A stretch of DNA of 64,000 nucleotides from Trileptium ribeirensis. Taxonomy: Eukaryota; Nematoda; Enoplea; Enoplida; Thoracostomopsidae. The number at the start of each line of letters is the position of its first letter. Position 1 is the first letter of the stretch. This document shows positions 48,891 through 61,900 of this stretch, one piece after another. The stretch spans positions 48,646 through 112,645 of the forward strand of contig JASANE010016153.1 of assembly GCA_030248225.1 (NCBI GenBank). Direction: 5' to 3'. Under the pieces are notes generated by a model. The model made no database searches. It had not been told where the DNA came from and saw nothing but the letters and a program-made list of their open reading frames with translations. Both the position numbers and the translations under genes were made by a program.

Positions 48891-50849
48891 GTTTAAACTT
48901 TGAAGGTTATGTTTCCTAAAATCCATCATGTCTAAAGGTAGGACCAGTTATTTCCTCAAGGTCCTGCATAGTTCTATCTTATGATTGTCAACAGCCCCAA
49001 AAATTCTTTCTATTCTATATTAGTCCTAATGTGATTCGACCTACGTAAGTTTCTATATCGCTGACGATCAGTTCAGTTATTTACTGATTAATACAAGCAC
49101 GTATATACAATAGTTTGAAGACACGCTATGATTATGATAATGACACAGGGTACCATATTCCAAAATGATGGGTGATGTGATTCCCGTTTTTGACATCATC
49201 ACGATGACACTATGTGAGACTTGGTTCCGTTTTACTTTCACCTACGCGGGCCCGAAAATTATCCGGTCGACCTACGGTGCTTGAGTCATTTTCGCGCAAT
49301 TGGTCGCACTTCTAGTGCTCGGTTCACAATCGATTCAACAGTCTGGGGTCAACCGCGAACGTTCCGTTTCAAAAGCAAAGTTTAATTTCTCTGTCCCAGC
49401 GAGAAAGCGTATTTCACCGAGATGGAGTGGGGAGTGAATGGGGTTACTGATGTCAGGAAGCCAAAGCCACGTCTCCTAGGCATTGGACGATGTTCCCCCT
49501 TAGTTGTTGCTAAAATGTAATTCCGACGAGGATCTTTACCCCGGCTGCACGACGTAGAATCCACGTCTTATATATAGTTTTTATTAACAATGAGGGCGCG
49601 CTCAGCTTACTATTTCAGGACAGGGCAAGACTATTAGGGAGCCGCCGCAGTGAATTTTGGATGACACTATACTTCATGGTCGCATCTGACTCTATTTCTT
49701 TCTGCTTTAAGCAACTATTGGAACCTCGTTGCCTTTGCTATGTCTACTTCCACCTCGTGGCCACTGTACTGCTCGACTGTTCGGTGATCGTTGTCACGCT
49801 CTGCAACTAGTAAAATCTGCTATATATATAAGAAAACTTTAAAGGACACCGATTTCGCGTTTACTCATTTTAAAACGGCCATATCCCATGAAAATGGTGT
49901 TTGGACCTGGAGGGAACCTCGGAAGCGTTATGATACGTCCTTCCGCGACGGAACGGCCGGGTCCACCCAACAGCGGTTACATTATCTTCAAAAGTGCGAC
50001 AAAGCTCCCTGTCGTTACTGCACGGCATGGGAGCACTCATTCAACGTTTATTATGGGAAGGCCTACACAATAATAGAAACATCTCAATATGGCACGGCGC
50101 GATTTTGCAGGGTAGTTCGACTGGAGGATCTTGTTTTACCCCAGTAAAATTTTTCCCAGCTCCAACATGCAAGTAGCCACGATTTGGTTTTCCTCATTCT
50201 ACTCCAAGTTGTTACACATCAGTCTTGCCGGCATGATCTGAAACTACCCGCGCACCGTGTCAGGCTCCTAGTTGAATAAAAATTCCCTATTTCAAAAACT
50301 ATATATTTCCAGTGGAGTCCATGATTAAAATTTTAGGGGAAAGAAAAGGGCCATCAGGAGTCATGCAGCGTGCCTCTATGCGCGCTTGAACTGCGGAGGC
50401 CCTTGGCCAATGTTAAAAATCCGCGGAACTCTCTACCGTTGCTAGACGGCGTGAGAGAACTCGCTTTAATTTGGTGAGGTAATTGTACAATATACAAATC
50501 CTCGTAAGGGCAATCCTAACATTTGGGGTGGCTTCACTGGTTGTTTTTCTGGTATTCGTGGATGACGATGAGCCAGGGTTGGGCACCGGAAAAAACCCAA
50601 CGGAAAAATGCTTTTGTTCCGTTCTTTTCCTGCCACTCCCTCGAAAAAAAATGGAATGAAACTATTTCAGTATTTTAGAGTCGAAAATAGTTGGAACACC
50701 GTTAAAAACAAAATATGCCCATGAGCATAATTTACACCTGTTTAAACAGCCTTTACATTTCATATATATGATTTATATGATAGAAATGGTATAACTATAT
50801 CCTTCAAGCATCAACTAAATTTATAATCTTAGCATAAGCATAGCCGGCG
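48891..50849. other. Intergenic stretch
   Basis: A 118-codon frame at 49791-50147 has no recognisable domain and overlaps other open phases. No gene is supported. Confidence 0.35.
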
Positions 50850-50985
50850 TGTTTACCAGGGCGTTCGACCTGGCCCCTATATCGTCCCACGTTCTTCCTA
50901 TGCTTTGAGCTCTCGCGTAGGGGAGACAACAATGGGTCGCTGGGGAGCTGGCCTCAGGCCCCTTTTTTATTTAATTTGCCTATGC
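50850..50985. repeat. GC-richer dispersed repeat, copy 2
   Basis: GTTTACCAGGGCGTTCGACC, GGCCCCTATATCGTCCCACG, then ACAATGGGTCGCTGGGGAGC and AGGCCCCTTTTTTATTT match copy 1 in order with a shorter spacer. Confidence 0.55.
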
Positions 50986-52130
50986 GATGGTGTAAGTCGG
51001 TGTGTGAGAGATTTCTGCCACAGTTGTATCATTAGAAGCCATGGGGGGCTGCGTGAGTGAGTTTCCTGTTGTTTTGACTACATATGACTGTTTTATTCGC
51101 CGTATCCTTACTCACCACAAATTTTTGATAATCTTTCGATCACGAACCGTCTGGAGCGCCTTATGTATACTCAATTGTAATTCTGATCCAACTCTGTTTG
51201 AACGACTAAAGACGAGTTATCTTATCGTCGGTAAATAATTGCAACCACTTCACCTATTTATTAATGAATAACATTAGCACTATTAGACAAGAAATTTAGA
51301 ATTATATACTCGCGATAGATACTGCGGGGCGTACCACGCAAGGTACTTAAGAGTACAGCGTTTCCCGTGATACGACCTTCTCGCTAATAAGGTAACGATC
51401 ATAACACGTAGACGTGACCGTTACCTTGTTTCATTTCGTCTACGCGGATCGGAGAATAAAGACAACTGAACGGTTTAATTATCCATCGATTCTCCAGTGC
51501 GCGCAGTATCTTCGTACGACTGACAATTTCTTAATGTCTAGTTTGCCGCGTCTTCAAGGAGTGTGGAGTAGTCCGCGGCCACTTCCACACTGCCTAGACC
51601 GGGTTCCCTCCCCTATTGCCACGATATGCAACATCGAGATTGGGTGGATCTACAAGGACGGTCAAAAGTCGGGCCTTCCCTTTCATTCGACGCTAAAAGC
51701 ATGACTCCGACAAGGATCTCTACTGAGGAGGCAAGGCTAGAGAGGTTACCTCTTAAAATCGCTTCATTAGTAATTGCGCTGTATTGGGGAGACTGGGAAC
51801 TTCTTTCGGAATCTCGTGCGGGGGTGGTTTGGTCACAGGGTTGCGAACTAGGCGAAAATTCTTTGGCAATTGGATTTCTAAGTGTCCACGGCCGATTGCA
51901 CCAGTCTCCCGGTTAGCCCGCTTTATTGGCAATATGTACTAAAATTTTTTATCCTTGTTAAGGACCGCAGTCATTTCACTTTTCGTTCATTGTGCTCCTT
52001 AACTAATGATTTTCGCATAAAGAAGAAATCCGGTACTGCGGGTATCGAACACTATAGGAATCCAAAAACATCTAAAATTCTACTTCTCGTGCAAATGGCT
52101 ACGTCCTGTCTTCATTTTTATTTGGTATAA
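50986..52130. other. Intergenic stretch left of the palindrome
   Basis: Short overlapping frames (51414-51704, 51626-51916) without recognisable domains. Whether the inverted repeat extends this far cannot be told because the mirror position is outside the window. Confidence 0.35.
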
Positions 52131-52274
52131 CCCTGAGGGGCTACGTTATAACTTTAGAAAAAAGAACAACTTAGAGCGGGGGGTGGCAGCCCCCGACATA
52201 GGCTTTAAGGCTAAATGTATATATATCTCATATAAGGACCTTAGCTTAGATCAAGGCTTAGGCTTAGTATATCG

Positions 52275-53100
52275 ACAACGGCATGGCCTGCATTTTATTT
52301 CCGCTCTTCGTGGTTACTTGGGCCCTCATAACTTTCTAACGGTGGCGTTGATTTCAATAAAATACACAACAGTAAATTTCCCTCATCAAACCAAGACGAA
52401 TGGTGCCCAACATGACCGTATTCCAAAGAAAAAAATTTTTGGGTTCCCAAGGGACCACTAGACCTCAAAAAATGAAAAAAAATTTTTCAGGGCTGTGGGT
52501 AAAATGAGTATTTTTTGAACCGCCTCATCGAGCTGAATCGATTGATAGCAAAATCAGTTCTGTATCTTTAATATTGACCAAATTCGGGCTGGGGGTTAAA
52601 AGAAAAGACCCGCAAATTCTATGTGACAACATCGCACGTGTAGACCTTTTTCAGTAATTAAGGCTTTGACAATCAACAACAGGATTCAGTTTCGCACAAA
52701 ACTCTATTTCCTGCTATTTTCATAACAGGATAACAAGTAAAAAAACTAACTGTAAGATTTGACTTTTTCCGTTTTTTCAATTTTTCCCGTAAAAAACCTG
52801 TTTTTTTCGGTCCGACTTTTTTTCCGGAAATAACCAACCCTGCGATGAGTGGTCGCGGCTTACCTGAGGTCGTTTTCGATACTTTCAATCAGTTTTCCCT
52901 CCCGCGTCCCTGTGTACCATCCCCTACCCTTTTCTTTCGTGTTTGCTTCCCGTAATTACGTTCACTTCACTATATAACAGTTTTATCCGCCCGCCAAGCC
53001 TAAATGATTAAAACCCAGGCCCCATGAGTGGGGAACCAGTCGAGTCTAAGGTGGGACTGATTTGACAAGCAATTTTGTTAGCGTCTATTTTAATTTGGTA
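52275..53100 (+). repeat. Segment present only in the left arm of the palindrome
   Basis: Mirrored homology stops near 52275 (right-arm position about 63885) and resumes at about 53100 (right-arm 63847), so some 825 bp are inserted here or deleted opposite. Its first part, 52305-52460 (TTTCTAACGGTGGCG, GGTGCCCAACATGACCGTAT, GGGTTCCCAAGGGACC), is an inverted copy of 57800-57970. Confidence 0.7.
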
Positions 53101-55821
53101 CGAGCACCTACGGGTGCGCGGAGCATCCTTCGAACACTCCAACATCCGCAAGGGCGACCCTCAGCGAATTTGAAACTTTGAAAAAAGATACCAGGAGGGA
53201 CTCTCCACCATTACTGCACGGCGAGAGACCCACCTGGATAAGTGGATAACCAAATGAAAAGGAAAACTCTGAGCGAAAATGAAAAGACTGATGGCGACAA
53301 CCGCCAAATCGAAAGGCGCACACTCTGCGGTAGAACTACACCCGACTGGCTCCGACGCTGTATCGGGCTCAGCTTTTATACCCCCGATCTACCCCTTTTG
53401 TTTCTTTAGCCCCGCCGTTCTGTCCCAATGTGCCTCTGTAAATGTTTTCAGATTGTAAAGCAAAATGACTAGGTACACATAATATAAACAACAGCTCTTG
53501 GTGACATTATAAAAAATGAAACCGACGACCATGTAAGAAAATATTAATAATACAACAAATATCGTTAACTGCCGCGTAAGTGGGCCATCACAGGTCGTCG
53601 CTGCGTCATCAATAACACGCGAACGAAGTTAATGGTATAGTCGGTCCTCAGACAGGGTGTAAGCTGAGCAATCACGCCAAGCCGCGTAAACAAACTAAGC
53701 CTCGCGCTGGTCTTCGCAAGGTTTTCGAAATGCCAAAGTATATAAGCGCATACGATGCTTAAACAACGTTATAATTTTATTAGTTTTTTTATTATAATTA
53801 GGGAGTGGAAAGTAGTAGGCGGGCGGGATCAAGTTCATGACCTGGCTGGTCGCGTACTGATAAAAAGAGAAAGCGTAAGTACAATGAGTGGCCTGTTAGA
53901 GTCCGTTTTAGGGAAGGAATGCGATAATATCTCGAGTCCTGATTGAATTACGAGGGTGCTGTGCAAACCGGCAAGGGTGGGCGTCCCCGGTTCCTAATGG
54001 AATAGTATAGGACCACGAACGAAGGTGTGGAGACCCAAAAATCGGGGGTTTTGGTTATTCTTGTCTTTTGGAGGTTACAAAAATGGTTATTTAAGCGCCT
54101 AGTTGGGATCCCTAAGTACTTACCGGTGAGGGATGGACTGACCCGAAGGAGTGATTTTGAAATCTTAGAGGCCCTAATGATAATTCAGTAACCCCAGTTT
54201 ACCCTAGTTGCAAAAAAATCTAACACTTGCGAATTTAAATTATCCCGTTAAAACGAGGTTCCTTTTCGGATTAGGTCGATTTGCTTTCGCTCCTTCAGTT
54301 CCAATTTTCTTTGAGTACTACGCAGTTATTTCTACAACACATCATGGTTTCATATTCTTGCTTCTGCACATCATGGTTATTCTGATATCTACCGTGCTAC
54401 GAAAGGTCCCGACCCTATTTTAGAAGAGTTCTGCCATATGTCCCTACCTGCCCTGACACGCATTATACACTAACTACATCATACAACATATCAAGCGTTA
54501 TATCAATGCTCTGGATGCGCACTGGGATCGGCCTTGGGGCACCGAATTCGCAGAATTACCCAAATGAGTGTGAAAGTTCTGGCCATTGTCCCTGGCCCAT
54601 TCGAGCACGCATGCGTTCCTCGACACAATACATTCGTGTTTCATAATAATAATACTCAATAACATTTTATACGTCATTGCTTTGGGGACGACCGGATATC
54701 TACAAACCGGTACTTTAAATTTCTATTGTGGTGCGAGAAATCACCGCGCGCACCTCGAGGGGGTATAGCGTGATAAAACAGTACATTATAGTAATGACAA
54801 AATTTTATTTTATATCACCAATGAATTATACACACATTAACGTTGGGATCACCATACACCGGTATCCGATCGCTCTTTAGGTTCGAATTTGTTCCCCTTT
54901 TTGTACTATTTTGAATATCGATAAAATTAGTATAAAAACTAAGGCTGTTACAATACACATACTGTGAAGTAATGACAAAAATTGTTACTTATATAGAGAT
55001 TCATTTACGTGATCATGGAAGGCACAATAATACGGTTTATTGCTATACATAGAACAAACGTTGAGTCAAATTTTCTTTATTGAGTAGCAATGTGCACGGA
55101 TGTGGCTTACCATAATCCATACATTCGGATGAAATTGTGGCATAGGATAATCTGGATATGAACAGTTATATCCTAAGATTTCAAACTTTTGTTTAAGTTT
55201 GAAAAATTGTATACCAGACTTTGTCATTCACTATTACATGTGTATTTTATGATGTATATCAACCATTTGAGGCAAAACAAACACCGGGTTTTTGATAAGT
55301 GCTTTTGTGGACCAATATTTTTGCTGTTGAACATCACTTTAGCCTATTTAATCAAACATAACTTAATTTATAGTGAACACCATTCCGTGTTATACCTAGT
55401 TAAAACTATTTTACTCAGAATACAGTTAAGATTTCGGATATTTTTGGAATCTTTTAGTTCTCGATGGGATGCCAGGGAATCGCTATAACTCCACCGTAAA
55501 CCAGAGAAGCTGATATTGCCAAAGGTGGCCAGCTAGCAAGTCAGTTCCTATTCTGAAAATTAAGCACATTTTTTTATTCAAACTACGACATATATATTCC
55601 TCAAAATATCTCACGGCAGAATTTCAAATATATCCTAGCGCGTAAAATATTTTAACACTAAGTACAAAAATCATTTAAACCTTTAACCTCATATATTTGT
55701 TCGGGTGCAACTTGATATAATAAAACATAGTGTATTAGCTTAGTTCATTGCGTATCATAAGTCTGGCTGCGTATTGCTACTCACTCGCTTTGTGAAGAAC
55801 ATCAAGAATCCGAGCAACAGC

Positions 55822-55895
55822 GTCGCCATAGCTCAATGGTTAGCAAGCGCAACTCTTAAAGCAAACGGTTCGTAAACAGTTTGTTCAACGATAGT
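55822..55895 (+). repeat. tRNA-like fragment inside the palindrome left arm
   Basis: TAGCTCAATGG at 55829-55839 fits a pol III A box, and GGTTCGTAAAC at 55867-55877 is a decayed B box. The mirrored right-arm copy near 61535-61580 has lost the A box. It is probably an old tRNA-derived insertion predating the inversion. Confidence 0.35.
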
Positions 55896-57430
55896 CGAAA
55901 TGCAAATTTATCAAGCAAAGCGTTAAACAGACCAAAATATTACTAATGTGGTCAGAACACACTATATGTCATGTTGACATAGATGCCATGAGCACATTTA
56001 TCACCGTGACACATGCATTGCAGGTTTTTTCTTTTTTTTAAACTACTACTATAATTAGAACCTGCAACTTTAAAGGTCGATTTCAAAAATATGGATAATC
56101 CAAAAATCACCTGATAATGAACAAAAATCCTGCAACTTTCAAAAGAGTACAAGTCCGAAAAATGCGGAATTTAGACAGTTTCTGATGTTATAACTCGACT
56201 CAAATAAATAAATTCGCTTTGACTCGCACACTTAGGTTATCCAGCTGCGACCCTGCCCCTATTACGATGGTCCAGGCTGTGGTTGAATAAAACATTCATA
56301 AAAACACGATAAATATTTCCTTAGACCAGAGTGTCTTTAACTAAATGCGGTACATAGTTTACTTTCTGTGACTGTGTGATCAAAAGCCGCTATACTATAA
56401 CTACCCTAGCCTTCTATAGCTTCTTGCTTCGCGAACGTACTTAACCGTTACGTTCACTTAACTTTGGTTATCAGCCTCGTCATGTTTGGCCAGCCTTCCT
56501 TCAACGCTGCTTGTTTTAAGGGCAAAACGTCACGACTGTGATAACGGGATGCTACTACATCGCGAAACTTCCAAACACCATGCCCATACGATCCTGATCC
56601 TAGCTATCATAACGTCAAGGTGGATCATTGTTTTCACGGTTTGGAATGATTCGTCGCCTTTCTTTGCCAGAGCCAAGAATATATGGAGCTTAGCAGACGG
56701 CGGGCTTGCTTCACGAGGTGTGTTCGGTTCCCGCTCGATTGGTTGCGCGCGTGTCTAGTATCTGGTATGATTGCTAACGTCTCCCAAGGAGGTTGACACT
56801 GACACCTACTCACAGGTTATAATGTTATGCCACTGTTTCCTATCTTGATCTCACTCGCAAGTTGTTTGACAGTTGGATTTATTGCGGTTAGGTTTCGATT
56901 AAATAATCTACTACTGTTGATATCGTGTAAACTTGGACAAGAGATAAGTCCGAGAAAGCACGAATTCGGTCACCAATCGGTTGACCATTGTAGCCACCAC
57001 AGGGTCCTGACTGTCCCAGGAAGTTTAATGTCGGACGTATTACTCATGGAACGCATTCAGTTACCTAATTTCAGCTAATTCTTTCAGTAATAAATTTTAT
57101 AGCTATTGCGTGGTTCATAATTTCATGAGCAGTGATAATTTTTTTCGACCTTTCTCTCGCACCACTGTCTTTCTTGTTCGTATTAGTGTAAACGATACAC
57201 GGTAGAGCTTGGCATCTCGTAGTCACAAGCTGTAGCGTAGATCGCTGACCAGCCCAGATGGACAAAACATGACACATATAGACGCTGCCAGAAACGAACA
57301 CTAGACACCGTGAGAAGTTATTTACTGATTGTTTATTGCAGAAGACATATAATGCAGTAGGGCATGTGACAACCGACACGTTATCAGAAACGAACAACAC
57401 AACACGTTGAAAATGTCTAAATTCCATCGG

Positions 57431-57680
57431 ACCAATGAGACCCAAAATACACGAAAATGTTCATATCTCCACAACAACTCGAAGTATATAGGTGTTTGTA
57501 GCCTAAATTTTTTTGAAGGGCAATTCATCTTCAAAGTCACTAAAAAGTGTGCTGCCATTGTCATTACGCTGGAGTGCTGGATCAAATATGGTTTCTCATT
57601 GGTCCCATGGGACCTGAAATGCACGAAAATAATATCTCTACAACCGCTCGAGCTATATATATAGGTCTTTTGGGTCTTTT
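57431..57680 (+). repeat. Tandem subrepeat of about 170 bp in the left arm
   Basis: GACC..AAAATACACGAAAATGTTCATATCTCCACAACAACTCGA at 57431-57480 (quoted in part) recurs at 57600-57660 as ATGCACGAAAATAATATCTC and ACAACCGCTCGAG, preceded by the dyad GGTCCCATGGGACC. Another GGTCC-type block lies at 57830. Confidence 0.55.
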
Positions 57681-57973
57681 CGGTTATCCCCCCAGCCGGA
57701 ATTTCGCCAATTTTGAATATACAAATAAAATTTTGGTACCAATCGATTCAGCTCAATAAGATGGTTCAGAAAATACCCATTTTACCCACATACCTGACAA
57801 AAATGTTTTTCGATTTTTTGAGGTCCCAATGGTCCCCCTGGAACCCGAAATTTTTTTCTTCGGAATATGGTCATGTTGGGCACCGTTCGACGCGGCTTAA
57901 TGAGACAAATAGATTGGAGTGTAATTTACTGAAATCTAACCCGCCGTTAGAAAGTTATGAGGGCCAAATTACC

Positions 57974-58145
57974 CTGATGAGCGTACGTTATAACGTTAGA
58001 AAAACAACACCCTAGAACGGGGGGTTCGGGGGGCGGCAGCCGGCCGACTTAGGCTTAGTGTATGTATCATATAAGGACCTTAGCTTAGGCTAAGACTAAG
58101 GCTTAGTATACCCAGAACTACATGGCCTGTATTTTATTTCTGCCC
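57974..58145 (+). repeat. Block B, inner copy in the palindrome left arm
   Basis: ACGTTATAACGTTAGAAAAA, a G-run patch GAACGGGGGG, CATATAAGGACCTTAGCTTA, GGCTTAGTATACCC and GGCCTGTATTTTATTT match the outer copy at 52131-52308 in the same orientation. The right arm keeps only the later part (59665-59740). Confidence 0.7.
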
Positions 58146-58948
58146 TTCGTCGCGCTCATTACATATTTATTATATATTATCTATATCATCCCTAACTCTG
58201 CCAACTGGCATCAGTACATATAGCAACGCGTTGTGCGAACTATGTATGTTGCCTTACGTATGTTTTCACCCGTTGTTGTTCGCTCACTTTTCTAGGTTCG
58301 TCAACGAATCGAGTAGCAAATCACAGATAACTCAGTTGTTTTTTGTACGTCGTTCTCACCAATGCACTTTTAGTTTGTCAAACATTTTACGAGACAAAAA
58401 CTACTTTCGGAATTTAAAAGTCAATCACAAATTAGTCGCTTAACTAAATAGGTGATTTAGCTATCCGCTCTGATTAAAGAATTGTTGCTTTGCAATCTAA
58501 AATAAACAATCTTCTGCCGACTGCCAGCTCTGTCGTGCCTGTAGCCATTCGCACAATTGCATGCTCTCAGTAAAGGTGACTCACCTTAGTGTTTGAGGGG
58601 TGAGAAATTTTACCGGCGGCATGGTTTGGTTACCCCATCCCCTGGCAGACTTCGATTTCCTACTCCGGGGTTGAGTGGAGCCGAAATATTGCAACTTCTA
58701 GGCGAGTCGAAAAATTTCGCCACGTTCTCACCTCTACTGTATCTTTAAAATGCACCGCTAAAACAATAAATAATATGAATATATCACAAGTGTCAAAGTT
58801 GCGTCGGCTTAGGCGTAAATATTGAAATTTTAGGAGCTCAAAATTTTTCGAATTTTGCTAAAATTTCATCCAATTTTTCCAATTCGCGTTAAATTATTCC
58901 TAATTTCCCCTAATTTTTGGTCAGTTTGGATTTTTGCCTATTTGTGCT

Positions 58949-58998
58949 AAATTTTTCCTGTGGCGCGCGGCTGCGCCGGCGCCGCCGGGAAAAATTTG
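58949..58998. other. GC-rich hairpin at the palindrome centre
   Basis: AAATTTTTCC at 58949-58958 pairs with GGGAAAAATTT at 58987-58997. Between them lies a C/G-only-like core including GGCGCGCGGCTGCGCCGGCG. It is the only strongly GC-rich spot in several kb and sits at the axis to within about 10 bases. Confidence 0.8.
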
Positions 58999-61900
58999 GG
59001 CGCGCCGACAAAAATTGAGATAATTGACAAAAATTCGGAAATTGATGATTTAACGCGAAATTGGATGAAATTTTCAGCAAAAGTCGAAAAATTTTGAGCT
59101 CCTAATTTTCAATATTTACGCCTAAGCCGACATGTTCTCCATATTGCCTTTATTGTTTTTAGCGGTGCATTTAAAAGATACAGTCAAATTGAGACGTCGA
59201 TTTCCGACTCGCCTAGAAGTTGCTTCAGTCCGACCCCGGAGTGTGGGTGGAAATGGGGTAAGCTTCCCGCCGCGGAGCCCTCACCCCTCAAACGTAGTGA
59301 GTCGTTTTATAAGAAGCATGCAATTACAAATGGTCGCACTGGCCGAAGATTGTTTATTTTAGATTGCAACAACAATTCTTAATAGGAGCGGATAGCTAAA
59401 TCACCTAGGTTAAGCGACTAATTTGTGATTGACTTTTAATTCCGAAAGTAGTTTATTTCTCGTAAATGTTTGACAAACTAAAGTACATTGGTGAGAACGA
59501 CGTACAAAAATTGCATTATCCTGATTTGCTCTCTGCGATTGGTACAGACAAACCTAGAAAAGTGAGCGAACAACAACGGGTGGACATAAGGCAACGAGAC
59601 GCGTTGTGCTTACTGATGCCCATAAATTGTGAGGTGAATGAGCGCGACAAAGGACAGAAATAAGAAAGAATACAGGCCATATCATTCTGGGTATACTAAG
59701 CCTTTAGTCTTGAGGTATGATACATACACTAAGCCTAGGCAGCATGCATATTTTCTAATTTTATCATCCATTGGCCTCACTTTCTAACGGCGGGTTAGTT
59801 TTCAGTAAATTACACTCCAAATCTTATATTTTTCATCAAACGGTGCCCAGCCTCGAACCCGGGTTCCAGGGACCTGAGGATATGTGGGATGCAATTATTT
59901 CTGAACCTAACTAAATCGATTAGTTACCATTTGTATATTCAAAATTGGGAATTCCCCACTGATAACCGAACCAAAAGACCTATACTATAGCTCAGACAGT
60001 TGTATTTTTTTCGTGCATTTAGGGTCCCATGGGACCAATGATTATTGATCCAGCACTCCACGTGGCCACACACTTTTTTAGTGACTTTGAAGATGAATTG
60101 CCTTTAAAAAATTTAGGCACCATTATATACTTCCCGTTGTTGTGGAGATTTTGGGTCTCATTCATCCCAATGGTGGAATTTTAGCGTTTTCAACGTGTGG
60201 TACCTATCGGTGTACATGCCCTACTCATTATATGTCTACTCAATAAACAATCAGTAAATAACTTCTCACTTAGTGTTCGTTTCTGGCACATTTATATGTG
60301 TACATATGTTTTGTCCCCATCAGCTGATTCTACGCAGCTACAGCTGCGAGATGCCGAGCTCTCCGTGTATGTAATCGAACAAAAACAGTGGTGCGAGAAA
60401 GGTCGAAAAAGAGTCTCCTCACTATTCATATGAACCACCTAAAATTTATTACTGAAAGAATTAGCTAATTTAATTGAATGCGTTCCATGAGTAATACGTC
60501 CGAACTTATCGAAACAGTAGGGACCCCTAATAGCTACAATGGTCAACAATTGGTGACCGAATTCAATCTTTCTCAAAACTTATCTCTCTTGTCCAATTTA
60601 CACGTATCAGTCATAATTATTAATCGAAACCTAACCAATAAATCCAACTGTCCATTCACCAAGTGAGTAGAGATAGACAGTGGCATACTAACATAACCTT
60701 GTGAGTAGGTGTGAGTATCGCTCCTTGAGAAGTTAGCAAATCATACCAGATACTCAACACGCGCGCGATCGAGCGGGAACCGAACGCCCCTCGTGGGACC
60801 CCGCCCTCTGCTAAGCTCCATCGTATTTTCGGCTCTGGCAAAAGAGAAGCAAAATCGCCAACCTGAGAACGAAGATGGCCCTTGAGCGTTATGATGCGCT
60901 GAGAAATGGCTTTTGGAAGTTTGCGCGATGTGCCACGTGCGGTCTCACATCGTAACATTGTTTAAAACGAGCAGTTGAAGGAAGGCCAAACTAACTGAAG
61001 TTAAGTGAATGAACGTAACGGTTAGTACGTTCGCCGATCAAAGGCAGAGGCGTAATAACTATAGGTATAGCCACTTTTGGGTACAGTAGGCATATCTACC
61101 CACATTTAGTTAAAGACACTCTGGTCTCAGAAAATATTTATCGTGTTTTTATGAATGTTTTATTCAACCACAGCCTGGAGCATAATAGGGGCAGTCTCGC
61201 TGGATAACCTCATGTCGAGTCAAAGCGAAATTTTGTTGGGTCGAGTTATGACTAGGAAACACGTCCGCATTTTTTTCGGACTTGTACTCTTTTGAAGGAT
61301 TTTTGTCATTATCAGGTGATTTTTCGATTATCACTATTTTTGAAATCGACCTCTCATTATAGTAGTAGTTTAAGAAAAAAAAGAAAAAAAATTGCAATGT
61401 GTCACGGTGGGTAAATGTGCTCAGTAGCATCTTATGTCAACATGACGTGCGTGTGTTCCCACATTAGGTGATATACTTTGGTCTGTTTAAACACTTTGCT
61501 TGATAAATACATTTGGCTATCGTTGAACAAACTGTTTACAAACCGTTTGTAAGAGTTACGCTTGCTAACCATCGTATCGCACAATATTCGGATTCTTGAT
61601 GTTCTTCACAAAGCGAGGCAATTGCAGCCAGACTTATGATACGCAATGAACTAAGCTCAATACGGTATGTTTATTTATATCGAGTTGCACCCAAACGATG
61701 TATGAGGTTAAAGGTTTTGAATTGTACTTAAGTGTAAATATTTACGCGCTCACTGAAATTTCTCAGAAGTGAGGAATCTATATGTCGTAGTTTGAATAAA
61801 AAAATGTGCTTCCAGATAGGAACTGACTTGCTAGCTGGCAGGTACAATTATCAGCTTCTCTGGTTCTACATCCAATTTATAGCGATTACTGGCTAAAAAT

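Larger units (their letters stand above)
52131..58966 (+). repeat. Left arm of a giant diverged inverted repeat
   Basis: Anchors that recur as reverse complement in the right arm: 52131-52215 with 63916-64000; 53100-53345 with 63600-63850; 53990-54120 with 63010-63115; 54580-54780 with 62460-62640; 55110-55170 with 62110-62165; 56220-56360 with 61100-61220; 56460-56860 with 60640-61020; 57180-57420 with 60190-60410; 58360-58445 with 59403-59500; 58803-58813 with 59121-59131. The order is strictly mirrored. Many substitutions and indels separate the arms by eye, so this is an old structure. No convincing gene was found. Confidence 0.9.

Noticed and set aside
49791..50147. 118-codon frame as a gene
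   Set aside because: No domain, overlapping open frames in other phases, no splice signals or neighbours that support it.
57974..58010. Possible hammerhead ribozyme core (CTGATGAG ... GAAA) in block B
   Set aside because: The bases between the two motifs do not form the required stem II next to GAAA, no cleavage-site stem was found, and the outer copy at 52131 reads CCCTGAGGGG instead.
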